Position numbers and translations under genes: made by a program. Source: an uncultured Acidimicrobiaceae bacterium (GTDB lineage: Bacteria > Actinomycetota > Acidimicrobiia > Spongiisociales > SHLN01). From it: 64,000 nt of DNA. The stretch spans positions 1 to 64,000 of the forward strand of contig CAMYMH010000036.1 of NCBI GenBank assembly GCA_947259275.1. The letters are read 5' to 3'. Shown here piece by piece: positions 34,599 to 42,273 of the stretch. The notes below the pieces were generated by a model. That model worked only from the letters and a program-made list of their open reading frames with translations, was not told the DNA's origin and did no database searches. Numbering within the stretch: position 1 is the first letter of the stretch; each line of letters opens with the position of its first letter.

Positions 34599-34961
34599 TC
34601 AAGCACCCCGGGTGAGGTTATCGAGATGGATGGGTTTGGCGGGCGCCAGCAACAAGTGCTCTTGGTCGTGACTCAGCCAGAGGTCGGGCGCCGCCTCCAG
34701 CCATATGCGCTTGGGGAAGGCGTCGAGGTGGGCACGCCACCTGCGGTTCGGGGGCCGGTAGAGCAGCACCTCGGGAGCCGGGGCCGACAGCGAATCGAGC
34801 CGGGCAACCAGGTCGTATTGCCCGAACAGCTCGGCCATCCCCTCGGCGGGGTCGAGCAGGTCGCCATCCCGGTACCAGGCCACCTCGCCGCAAGTATCGC
34901 AACTGGCAACCTCCAGGTCCGCCATGGCTATTGGTGTATGTCGGCAGGTGTCTGTCTTCAT
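34599..34961 (-). CDS. Small cysteine-containing conserved protein
   Basis: 120 aa from the ATG at 34961. The N-terminus has Cys6 plus a CxxC ('SCDTCGEVAWYRDGD'), which could bind zinc. The rest reads 'LFGQYDLVARLDSL', 'LLYRPPNRRWRAHLDAFPKR' and 'LWLSHDQEHLLLAPAKP'. A longer frame upstream crosses the repeat region and has no coding look. I do not recognise a family and give no function. Confidence 0.6.
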   Translation of the reverse strand: MKTDTCRHTPIAMADLEVASCDTCGEVAWYRDGDLLDPAEGMAELFGQYDLVARLDSLSAPAPEVLLYRPPNRRWRAHLDAFPKRIWLEAAPDLWLSHDQEHLLLAPAKPIHLDNLTRGA

Positions 34962-35083
34962 GGTTCCCAGTGTGGCAAGCGGGTGTGACAGAATTTCCTT
35001 TCGATTTCTCCGCCGCGTCATGGCTGGCGCGTGACAGGGGCGAAGAAATGCGAGTGCTGCCGCCGAACCTGAGGTCTCGAACG

Positions 35084-35352
35084 GCCGGCGCCGCCGGCGC
35101 CAGGCCCAGAGAAACCCCAAAGACACGTCAGACCCCGGCCGGACTCCGCAGCGGCCTAAGGGGGGTTCTTCGCCGCTGATGTTCGCTTCGAGGCAGCAGT
35201 TGCGAAGCAACTGCCAAGTTGCCCGGAGGGCAGCCGCCGCCGGCGCCAGGCCCAGCGAAACCCCGACACACGTCAGTTCCACGTCAGTCCCCCCGGCTTG
35301 TCCGGGGGGAAGGTACCGCAGCGGCGTAGCCGCCGCGGTAGGGGGGTTCTTG
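35084..35352. repeat. Two copies of a palindrome-rich intergenic repeat
   Basis: Copy 1 (about 35087-35172) and copy 2 (about 35230-35352) share, in the same order, GCCGCCGGCGCCAGGCCCAG, GAAACCCC, ACACGTCAG, CCGCAGCGGC and GGGGGGTTCTT. Each holds internal hairpins: GGCGCC loop GCC; TCCCCCCGG loop CTTGT (35288-35310); an 11-pair stem with loop GTA and one mismatch (35315-35339). Between the copies, 35195-35213 is a perfect stem GCAGTTGC with loop GAA, differing by one base from 31735-31753. The stretch 34962-35414 has no credible gene. Confidence 0.8.
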
Positions 35353-35414
35353 GTGCTCTTCGCGGGGGAGCACCTCAGGCACAGGCATCTTCTGAGCTGC
35401 GATATGGTGGGCAG

Positions 35415-35726
35415 GTGAGCTCATCGGCTGGTGTAGGCCGGAAGACAAGTCTGGGAGCGGTGTTCCTAGCCGCTGCCGCGTTGAGTGCTGGAGTGACGGT
35501 CGCACTCGTCCGCTGGAGCCTTCAGTGGCCCCATCGTGATATCAAGCAGTACTGGGCGAACTTCGCCACTGTCCTCGCCGGGGTCTTCGCCATCACGGCG
35601 TTGATCCTCGGACTAGCTCTGCTGCAGCAGAGACGGATCCGTTTGAGCGCGCTGGCAAGTGGCTTCGCAATCGCGGTGGCAGTCGGGTTCCTGGCCTTCG
35701 CTCCACTCCATGCGGCCACGTACTGA
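35415..35726 (+). CDS. Small three-helix membrane protein
   Basis: 103 aa from a GTG at 35415 with GGTGG upstream. Three hydrophobic segments: 'LGAVFLAAAALSAGVTVAL', 'FATVLAGVFAITALILGLAL' and 'LASGFAIAVAVGFLAFAPL'. There is a short soluble loop 'WPHRDIKQYWAN'. No family recognised. The longer upstream frame runs through the hairpin repeats and was rejected. Confidence 0.6.
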   Translation: MSSSAGVGRKTSLGAVFLAAAALSAGVTVALVRWSLQWPHRDIKQYWANFATVLAGVFAITALILGLALLQQRRIRLSALASGFAIAVAVGFLAFAPLHAATY

Positions 35727-35741
35727 GCAAGCGCCGACCCG

Positions 35742-35769
35742 GGTTGACGGTTCGCGGTTGGCGGTTCGC
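35742..35769. repeat. Heptamer-period repeat GGTTNRC x4
   Basis: Four tandem 7-bp units (GGTTGAC, GGTTCGC, GGTTGGC, GGTTCGC) immediately before the 16-bp-stem hairpin. Confidence 0.7.
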
Positions 35770-35771
35770 GC

Positions 35772-35806
35772 ACAGAGAAGCCGACCCGAAGGGTCGGCTT
35801 CTCTGT
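35772..35806. terminator. Probable bidirectional terminator hairpin
   Basis: A perfect 16-bp stem (ACAGAGAAGCCGACCC and its complement) closed by the triloop GAA, sitting between convergent genes ending at 35726 and 35866. There is no long T-tract, as is common in actinobacterial terminators. The triloop matches the hairpins at 31576-31903. Confidence 0.75.
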
Positions 35807-35865
35807 TGCAAGGAGGTGCTGGCTGCGAGGTGGGAGGAAACCGTCGGCCAGGTACTCCTGGATTG

Positions 35866-36774
35866 TTAGGCGCTGAAGCTCACCTCGGCGTTGTCAAACG
35901 CCGGAGGGCCGAAGCCGCCGCCGAAACCGCCGGGCCCACCGCGGCCCGGGCCGCGTCGCCCGCCGCGGTCGCCGCGTTCGGGACAATCACCCCGAACGGA
36001 CTGCACCTTCTCGGTGATCCGCTCGGTGATACCGGCCAGACGCTCGTCGGCTTCTTCCTGGGTCAGGGTGCCGTCGGCAACCTTGTCCGCCAGGTCGGCG
36101 GCCGCCGGAGCGACCAGCCCATCTACCAGGGTGTCGAGGTCGACGCCCTGCTCGGCCGCGAACTCGGCGAGAGTGGTCTCACCGTCCGCCAGCGCCGCCT
36201 GGATGTCCTCGAAGGGGACTCCGACCACGCTCGAGAGCGTCTCCTGCCGCTCGGCCCGACGGGCTTCCCGTTCGGCCTGGCGCTCGGCGCGCTCGGCTTC
36301 GCGAATCGCCTGGATCTCCTCTTGGGTAGAGTTGACCATGGTGGTGATCCTCTCGGTCGCCTCGGCGAGGATCTCGTCTGCCTTTGCCTGATCGATCCGC
36401 TCGTCGGCGACTGCGCCGTCCAGCTTCTCGGTCAAGTCGGCCACCAGTTCGTCGACCAGCGCGGTCCCAGAGGATCCGTTGGCTGCCGCGACGTCGGCGA
36501 GAGTGTCGCCGGCTTCGAGAGCGTCCACGATGACCTGCGGGTCATCGATGCCGAGGATGTCGGCGACGTGGCCGAGGTGGCCGGGGCCGCCCCGCATGCC
36601 GTGGCGGCCGCCCCACCCCCTGAACCCACGCTCGGGAGCGAACTCCTCCGCCTGGGTGTCCCCGACAGGAGGGACCGTGTCGTCGGTCCCGTCACTCTGG
36701 GCGAATGCCATGCCGCTGGCGGCGATGGCAGCCACAATCAGGGCGACGAATCCGATCTTCAGACTCTGCTTCAT
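35866..36774 (-). CDS. Secreted helical protein with duplicated module
   Basis: 302 aa from the ATG at 36774, preceded by AAAGGAG. A Sec signal peptide ('LIVAAIAASGMAFAQSD') leads to a Gly/His/Arg-rich stretch ('GFRGWGGRHGMRGGPGH'). Two related modules of about 72 aa follow, one beginning 'DDPQVIVDALEAGDTLADVA', the other 'VPFEDIQAALADGETTLAEF'. Each ends in a 'lteeqAderlaeiteritekV'-type helix, separated by a charged Arg/Glu helix. The C-terminus is Gly/Arg/Pro-rich. The modules recall DUF2680/YckD-like secreted helical proteins, but the match is from memory. The His/Arg/Gly regions could bind metals or wall polymers. Confidence 0.75.
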   Translation of the reverse strand: MKQSLKIGFVALIVAAIAASGMAFAQSDGTDDTVPPVGDTQAEEFAPERGFRGWGGRHGMRGGPGHLGHVADILGIDDPQVIVDALEAGDTLADVAAANGSSGTALVDELVADLTEKLDGAVADERIDQAKADEILAEATERITTMVNSTQEEIQAIREAERAERQAEREARRAERQETLSSVVGVPFEDIQAALADGETTLAEFAAEQGVDLDTLVDGLVAPAAADLADKVADGTLTQEEADERLAGITERITEKVQSVRGDCPERGDRGGRRGPGRGGPGGFGGGFGPPAFDNAEVSFSA

Positions 36775-36870
36775 CTCTGTTCTCCTTTCCAAGAACCGTT
36801 GCGTCGATTCCAGGATGGGACCGCCAGGTATGGAGAGTGTTAGGCGGACCTGAGAGTGAGCTAAGGATTA

Positions 36871-36929
36871 GACCCAAGACCCAAGACCCAAGACCCAAGA
36901 CCCAAGACCCAAGACCCAAGACCCAAGAC
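36871..36929. repeat. Heptamer tandem repeat (GACCCAA)n
   Basis: More than eight perfect 7-bp units, the same unit as at 1640-1694, between two minus-strand genes. About 20 bp later comes an inverted partner arm (GGGACTTGGGACCAGGGACT, 36951-36970), repeating the arrangement seen at the first site. Confidence 0.9.
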
Positions 36930-36978
36930 GAAGATCGCGTGCTCTGACTAGGGACTTGGGACCAGGGACTAGGGACTT

Positions 36979-38880
36979 CTAGACCGGCGCCCTAGCCCGG
37001 AATTGGGTTTCGTAGAGACGGGCGTAGAGGCCGCCGGCGGCCAGCAGCTGGTCGTGAGTGCCGGTCTCGACGATCCGGCCCTCGTCGAGGACCAGGATGC
37101 GGTCGGCGGCGAGGATGGTGGACAGGCGGTGGGCAATCACCAGCGAGGTGCGGCCTCGCATGATGCCGTCGAGTGCCTCCTGGATAAGTGACTCGGAACG
37201 GGCATCGAGGTGGGAGGTGGCCTCGTCGAGAATGAGGATGCGGGGATCCTTGAGGATGACCCGGGCAATCGCCACCCGCTGCTTCTCCCCTCCGGAGAGC
37301 CGGTATCCGCGCTCCCCCACCCGGGTCTCGTACCCACGGGGTAGCGACGCAATGTAGTCGTGGATATTGGCAGCTCTGGCGGCGGCCTCCAGCTCATCGC
37401 GAGTGGCGTCGGGCTTGGCGTATCGAAGATTGGCAGCGATCGAGTCGTGAAACAGGTAGCTCTCTTGGGTAACTACCCCGATATGACCGGCCAGCGAGTC
37501 GAACTCGATGTCGCGCACGTCGTGCCCATCAATCCGAACGACGCCGGTGGTTGCGTCATACAAGCGGGGCACGAGGTAGGTCACCGTCGTCTTCCCGGCC
37601 CCGCTTGGCCCGACCAACGCCACCAGCTCACCGGGCTCAACCTCGAATGAGACACCGTCGAGCGCGGTCCGCCTCGTCGACACCTGAGCAAATCCGTCGT
37701 CCTCGACCTTCTCGGTCGGCCTCCACATCGACATCCGCTTGACCGTTTGGAGCCCAACCTCCTCGCCGGCCGAGTAGTCGAAGGTGACGTTGTCGAAGGT
37801 GATGGACCCCTGCATATCGGCCAGCTCAACGGCATCGTCGTGCTGACTGATCTCCTGGCGTATGTCGACCACCTCGAAAACCCGCTCAAACGACACCAGG
37901 CTGGTGGCGAGCTCGACCCGGGCGTTGGACAGGCCCGCCAGCGGCCCATACAACTCCCGCAGATAGAGCGCCAGTGCCACCACATCGCCCTCGTCGAGCT
38001 CGCCGTTGATGACAAAGACGGCGCCGACCCAGAAGACGGCGGCGGTGCCGAGCGCGCTAACCAGCCCAAGCGCCATGAAGAACCAGCGCCCGATGAGGGC
38101 CCTCCGCACGCCGAGGTCCCGCACGTCGGCGGCCTCGCCCTCGAACTTGGCGTCTTCATCTTTTGCACGCCCAAATAGCTTCACGAGCAAGGCGCCCGAG
38201 ACATTGAGGGCCTCGTTCATGGTGGCGTTCATGTCGGCATTGCGGTCCATCTGCTCCCGCGCCACCCGCCGCAGCGCCTTGCCGACCCGCCGTGAAGGGA
38301 TCACGAACAACGGCAGGACTGCAACCGCCAGCAGGGTCAGGCGCCATTCGATTTGCAGCATGATGGCGAGGGCGAGAACCACCATGAAGACATTCGAGAC
38401 GATGGTGACCAGCGTTCCGGTGATGGCCTGCTGGGCACCCACCACGTCGTTGTTGAGGCGCGACATGAGCTCACCGGTGCGGGTGTTGGTGAAGAATCGC
38501 ATCGACATGCCCTGGAGGTGGGAGAAGAGCTGACGGCGCAGGTCGAAGATGATTCCCTCCCCCGCCCGCGACGACGCCCAGCGTTGTAGGACTCCCAGCA
38601 CGCCGTTCACCAGCGGGACCGCCACCATGAGCAGACCGAGCACCGTCACCCGCCCGAGGTTCTCCTCGGGGATGGCCCGGTCGATCAGATCTCGGATCAG
38701 CAAGGGTGGCAGCAGGGTGAAGCCGGTGATAAGGATGATGGTGATAAAAACGAGTGCAAGCTCCACCCGGTAGGGGTTGGCATAGGTGAGGACGCGTTTG
38801 AGGAGTGCGCGATCGAGCTTGGGCTTGTCCTGCTCTTCGTCGTACTTGAGATACGACCACCAGCCGCCCGAGTGAAACAT
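36979..38880 (-). CDS. ABC exporter, fused permease and ATPase
   Basis: 633 aa from the ATG at 38880, chosen for the AGGAGG six bases upstream. The type IV exporter membrane domain (six segments, 'LFSHLQGMSMRFFTNTRTGE') is followed by an ATPase with Walker A 'GPSGAGKTT', signature 'LSGGEKQR', Walker B 'ILILDEATSHLD' and the H-loop 'VIAHRLST'. An insertion of about 35 residues sits between the first ATPase strands ('GLQTVKRMSMWRPTEKVEDD'), which is unusual. It probably works as a homodimer exporting lipid or drug-like molecules (MdlB/MsbA-like). The substrate is not predictable. Confidence 0.92.
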   Translation of the reverse strand: MFHSGGWWSYLKYDEEQDKPKLDRALLKRVLTYANPYRVELALVFITIILITGFTLLPPLLIRDLIDRAIPEENLGRVTVLGLLMVAVPLVNGVLGVLQRWASSRAGEGIIFDLRRQLFSHLQGMSMRFFTNTRTGELMSRLNNDVVGAQQAITGTLVTIVSNVFMVVLALAIMLQIEWRLTLLAVAVLPLFVIPSRRVGKALRRVAREQMDRNADMNATMNEALNVSGALLVKLFGRAKDEDAKFEGEAADVRDLGVRRALIGRWFFMALGLVSALGTAAVFWVGAVFVINGELDEGDVVALALYLRELYGPLAGLSNARVELATSLVSFERVFEVVDIRQEISQHDDAVELADMQGSITFDNVTFDYSAGEEVGLQTVKRMSMWRPTEKVEDDGFAQVSTRRTALDGVSFEVEPGELVALVGPSGAGKTTVTYLVPRLYDATTGVVRIDGHDVRDIEFDSLAGHIGVVTQESYLFHDSIAANLRYAKPDATRDELEAAARAANIHDYIASLPRGYETRVGERGYRLSGGEKQRVAIARVILKDPRILILDEATSHLDARSESLIQEALDGIMRGRTSLVIAHRLSTILAADRILVLDEGRIVETGTHDQLLAAGGLYARLYETQFRARAPV

Positions 38881-38982
38881 GGATCCTCCTGGTCGGACAA
38901 GGGTAGGACGCCACAACCGCCAACCGATCGGACTAATTCCCCCAATGAGTTGCGGTGACCGCTGAGCGGGTACGATGCGAGG

Positions 38983-39738
38983 GTGCTGCGGACCATCACA
39001 CTCATCCGGCGCAGCTTCCCTCATCAGCCGGTGTTCGACACGGCGGTATCCCATGCGCTGTTGCGTCGCGCCGGCCGCGGCGAGATCGGTGAAACCCTCC
39101 GGGTGAGCACCCCGGCCCGAATGGTGGCATTCGGCCGTCAGGACATTGCCAGCGACGGGTACAAGGCGGCGACGGTAGAGGCCCGCCAACGTGGCTTCGC
39201 CGCCGTCGAGCGCTTAGCAGGAGGCCGGGCGGCCGTGTTCCACCCCGGCACCATCGCCTTCGCATGGACCGTGCCCGACCTGGAAGCTCGCGCCGGGATC
39301 ACCACCCGATTCAAAGAAATCGCCGACATCGTGGCCGGGACCCTCGACCGCCTCGGGGTCGACGCCCATGTCGGCGAAATCCCCGGCGAATATTGCCCCG
39401 GTGCCTACAGCGTCAGCGCCCGCCGCCGCCGCAAGATCATGGGAGTCGGACAGCGGGTCGTTCGCGGTGCCGCCCACGTCGGCGGGGTCATCGTCGTCAA
39501 TGATTCTGCGGCGGTGCGAGACGTCCTGGTCCCCGTGTACCGGGCGCTCGACATGCCATGGGATCCCGAGACGGTCGGGAGCATCGAAGACGAGCTGGGG
39601 GCGCCGCGGGACATGGAACGCATCGCCGATACCCTGGTCGAGGAGTTCGCCGATCGCTTCTCGCTCCGCGAGAGCCTGCTCGAGGCCGAGACGCTCGCCG
39701 AAGCCGAAACCCTCGCCACCGGCCACGCCTCACCCTGA
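38983..39738 (+). CDS. Lipoate-protein ligase A / octanoyltransferase family protein
   Basis: 251 aa from a GTG at 38983. BPL/LplA fold: 'ERLAGGRAAVFHPGTIAF' (residues 77-94, variant of RRxxGGGAVYHD), 'GEYCPGAYSVSA' with Cys138, and Lys151 in 'RRRKIMGVGQRV'. The Cys followed by the invariant Lys resembles LipM/LipL-type octanoyl or amidotransferases as well as LplA. It would attach or transfer octanoyl/lipoyl groups to lipoyl domains. It is immediately followed, with a TGATG overlap, by aroQ. Confidence 0.85.
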   Translation: MLRTITLIRRSFPHQPVFDTAVSHALLRRAGRGEIGETLRVSTPARMVAFGRQDIASDGYKAATVEARQRGFAAVERLAGGRAAVFHPGTIAFAWTVPDLEARAGITTRFKEIADIVAGTLDRLGVDAHVGEIPGEYCPGAYSVSARRRRKIMGVGQRVVRGAAHVGGVIVVNDSAAVRDVLVPVYRALDMPWDPETVGSIEDELGAPRDMERIADTLVEEFADRFSLRESLLEAETLAEAETLATGHASP

Positions 39739-40172
39739 TGGCGAACGTCCTCATCGTCAACGGGCCGAACCTCAACCTGCTCGGTACCCGTGAGCCAGAG
39801 ATCTATGGGACCATCACCCTTGCGGAGCTCGACGCAATGTGCATCGCATGGGGTACCGGGCTCGGATTGGCGGTCGACACCTTCCAGTCGAACCACGAGG
39901 GAGCAATCATCGACCGGATCCAAGCAAGCGCAGGAGAGGTCGACGGGTTGGTCATCAACGCCGGGGCGCTCACCCACTACTCCTATGCCGTCTACGACGC
40001 GCTGGTGGCCGTGGCCATACCAACGGTCGAGGTGCACATCTCGGACATCCACAGCCGCGAAGACTGGCGGCGCCACTCGGTGATCCAGCCCGCCTGCCTG
40101 ACCCAGATCAGTGGTGAGGGATTGGACGGGTACCGGCGCGCGCTGCAGATTCTGGCCGAAGCGGGCGGTTAG
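39738..40172 (+). CDS. aroQ: Type II 3-dehydroquinate dehydratase
   Basis: 144 aa from the ATG at 39738 overlapping the preceding stop. Active-site motifs are intact: 'IVNGPNLNLLGTREPEIYG' (catalytic Tyr), 'FQSNHEGAIIDRI', 'INAGALTHYSYA' and 'EVHISDIHSRE', with the catalytic His in 'INAGALTHYS' and the substrate-binding His in 'VHISD'. It dehydrates 3-dehydroquinate in the shikimate pathway. No other aro gene is adjacent. Confidence 0.96.
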   Translation: MANVLIVNGPNLNLLGTREPEIYGTITLAELDAMCIAWGTGLGLAVDTFQSNHEGAIIDRIQASAGEVDGLVINAGALTHYSYAVYDALVAVAIPTVEVHISDIHSREDWRRHSVIQPACLTQISGEGLDGYRRALQILAEAGG

Positions 40173-40242
40173 GTTCCGACAGGGTTGCCCACCCCACCTC
40201 CCATAACCAGAGCACGGGAACGCGCTCTCACCCCACCCCCAG

Positions 40243-40261
40243 CCCCTCCCAAAGGGAGGGG
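40243..40261. terminator. Possible bidirectional terminator hairpin
   Basis: Perfect stem CCCCTCCC closed by an AAA triloop, in the 200-bp spacer between convergent aroQ and the aminotransferase gene. A short CTGGTAG-type heptamer repeat lies at about 40352-40370. No gene is seen in the spacer. Confidence 0.55.
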
Positions 40262-40372
40262 TGCCGGAGGCGATCTCTCTCGCTCCACCGCCCGTCCTGA
40301 GGTTCGCAGCAGGTTCAACGTGGACCGGCTGATTCACCTCGCGTGGCGCTCACTGTTGGCTGGTAGCTGGAT

Positions 40373-41536
40373 CTAGCCGGCCCACTCCTGGAGGCGGGTG
40401 AGACCCTCCTCGAGGTTCTCGTCCGAGAGGGCGAAGGAGAAGCGAAGAAACCCGGGAGCGCCAAAGGCGTCACCCGGGACCGCCGCGATCTCGATCTCAT
40501 CCAACAGAATGGTGGCCAGGTCGACGCTGGAGGCGATGCCCTTCTTCTCCATGAGCTCCGAAACATCCGGGAAGGCATAGAACGCGCCTCGTGGCTCAAC
40601 CAGCTCAATGCCCGGCGTGGCCCGCAGTAACGAGACCATGCGCAGCCGGCGCCGGTCGAAGGCCTCTCGCATGACATGGGCCGGCTCGAGCCCACCCTCC
40701 AACGCGGCCAGAGCGGCCATCTGCGAGACATTGGAAACGTTCGAACTGAGGTGCGACTGCAGCGAAGCCGCCGCCTTGGCGACCGCCGACGGGGCAATGA
40801 GCCAGCCGACTCGCCAGCCGGTCATGGCGTAGGTCTTGGACACGCCGTTGACATGCACGTAATAGTCCATGACGTCGGGGGCAGCCGCCGCCATGGAAAC
40901 CGCCTCGGCACCGCCGTAGGTGAGATGCTCATAGATCTCGTCGCTCAACACCCACACGCCATGCTCGGCAGCCCAGCGGCCGATGGCTGCGATTTCGGGT
41001 GCCTCATACACAACGCCCGTCGGATTGGACGGGGACACGAAGATGAGCATCTTCGTCTTGTCGGTTCGCAAGGACTCGAGACTGTCGGGGGTGACTTTCA
41101 GATCCGCTCCGTGGGGCACTGCAACCGGAGTTGCGCCCGCCAGTTTGACGGCCTCGGGATAAGTGACCCAATACGGGGCCGGGATCAGTGCCTCGTCCCC
41201 CGGGTCGAGCAACACCGAGCACGTCTGGTACACCGCCTGCTTGGCCCCATTGGTAACCACGACCTGGCCCGCCTCGGCGTTCATGGCCGGAGCGGTGCCC
41301 GTAATGGCTGATCGCAGGGCCGGCATTCCGGCTGCCGGGCCGTAGTGATGGGCCTTCGGGTCCCGACACGCAGCCTCCGCCGCCGCCACGATGTGACCCG
41401 GAGTTGCGAAGTCGGGCTCACCAGCCCCGAACCCGATGACCTCCTTGCCGGCTGCCCTCAATTCGGCGGCCTTGGCGGTCACCGCCATCGTCACCGACTC
41501 GGCCATGGCGTCGGCCCGTCGGGAAAGGCCGCTCAT
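40373..41536 (-). CDS. Aspartate aminotransferase-like, class I PLP enzyme
   Basis: 387 aa. PLP-lysine K234 in 'NGVSKTYAMTGWRVGW', the Asn/Pro 'SPSNPTGVVY', the Asp/Tyr 'LSDEIYEHLTY' and the N-terminal 'FGAGEPDFATPGHI' are typical of the AspC/AatA subgroup Ib. It would transfer amino groups between aspartate and 2-oxoglutarate, possibly also prephenate. Its start overlaps the ferritin stop by 4 bp, so the two are co-transcribed. Confidence 0.93.
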   Translation of the reverse strand: MSGLSRRADAMAESVTMAVTAKAAELRAAGKEVIGFGAGEPDFATPGHIVAAAEAACRDPKAHHYGPAAGMPALRSAITGTAPAMNAEAGQVVVTNGAKQAVYQTCSVLLDPGDEALIPAPYWVTYPEAVKLAGATPVAVPHGADLKVTPDSLESLRTDKTKMLIFVSPSNPTGVVYEAPEIAAIGRWAAEHGVWVLSDEIYEHLTYGGAEAVSMAAAAPDVMDYYVHVNGVSKTYAMTGWRVGWLIAPSAVAKAAASLQSHLSSNVSNVSQMAALAALEGGLEPAHVMREAFDRRRLRMVSLLRATPGIELVEPRGAFYAFPDVSELMEKKGIASSVDLATILLDEIEIAAVPGDAFGAPGFLRFSFALSDENLEEGLTRLQEWAG

Positions 41537-42033
41537 TCCTCCACCGGGCGGGCACCGAGCTCCCGATCGAGCATGAGCAGCGCCTGCGGGTCGTCCCCGG
41601 CCCGGCGTAGGTCCTCGACCACCTGGTCGACCGAGGCTTCCTCCTCCACTTGCTCGTTGATGAACCAGGTGAGCAGCGGGACGGCTTCGAGCTCGCCTTC
41701 AGAGCTGGCAAGCGTGTAAAGGCTGTTGATGGACGCGGTGACGCTTTTCTCCTGGGCGAGTGCCCGCTCGAAAACCTCGAGCACCGACCCGAATACGCCC
41801 TGAGGCGCCTCAATCGCCCCCAGCACGACATCCTCGCCCCGGTCGACCACGAAATCGAAGAACTTGAGCGCGTGCGCTCGCTCTTCGGCAGATTGGATCT
41901 GCATCCAGGTGGCCATGCCGGGCAGGTTCTGGGACTCGAACCACCCGGCCATGGCGAGATACGAGTGGGATGCCGCTAGCTCCATCGTGATCTGATCATT
42001 GAGCGCACCCAGCATCTTCTTGCTCACCGGCAT
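41533..42033 (-). CDS. ftn: Bacterial non-haem ferritin
   Basis: 166 aa from the ATG at 42033 with GAAGGAG six bases upstream. Four-helix bundle with ferroxidase ligands: E18 in 'NDQITMELAASHSY', 'SAEERAHALKFFDFV', 'ALAQEKSVTASINSLY' and 'FINEQVEEEASVDQVV'. It stores iron as a 24-mer. No haem-binding Met typical of bacterioferritin is evident at the usual place. The 240 bp upstream (42034-42273) show no recognisable iron-regulator operator or gene. Confidence 0.95.
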   Translation of the reverse strand: MPVSKKMLGALNDQITMELAASHSYLAMAGWFESQNLPGMATWMQIQSAEERAHALKFFDFVVDRGEDVVLGAIEAPQGVFGSVLEVFERALAQEKSVTASINSLYTLASSEGELEAVPLLTWFINEQVEEEASVDQVVEDLRRAGDDPQALLMLDRELGARPVEE

Positions 42034-42273
42034 GAGATCTCCTTCGCTCCGGTACCCGCAGTCTATGGCTGCGAAACCAGCCCAGCCTCGGGGCAGGTCT
42101 CTCACCTTCGAGGCGCGCCGCTCACGAGCCCGCTTCCTTACCCTGAGAGGAAGGTGGGATCGGAGCGGAACTCCGAGGACGAAGGGGGGAGACGAGCGAC
42201 CGAACCGCCGGTGAAACTCACGCCTCCCCTCAGCCACCCGAACGGAGGCCCACTCCCAAAAGGAGGGTGACTG

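Noticed and set aside
34962-35282. Upstream extension of the 34599-34961 protein
   Set aside because: The added residues are translated repeat sequence; the ATG at 34961 gives a compact protein with a CxxC motif.
31576-35352. Insertion sequence remnant
   Set aside because: No transposase fragment, terminal inverted repeats or target duplications could be identified around the hairpin regions.
35298-35414. Upstream extension of the small membrane protein at 35415
   Set aside because: It runs through the palindromic repeat; the GTG at 35415 has a ribosome-binding site.
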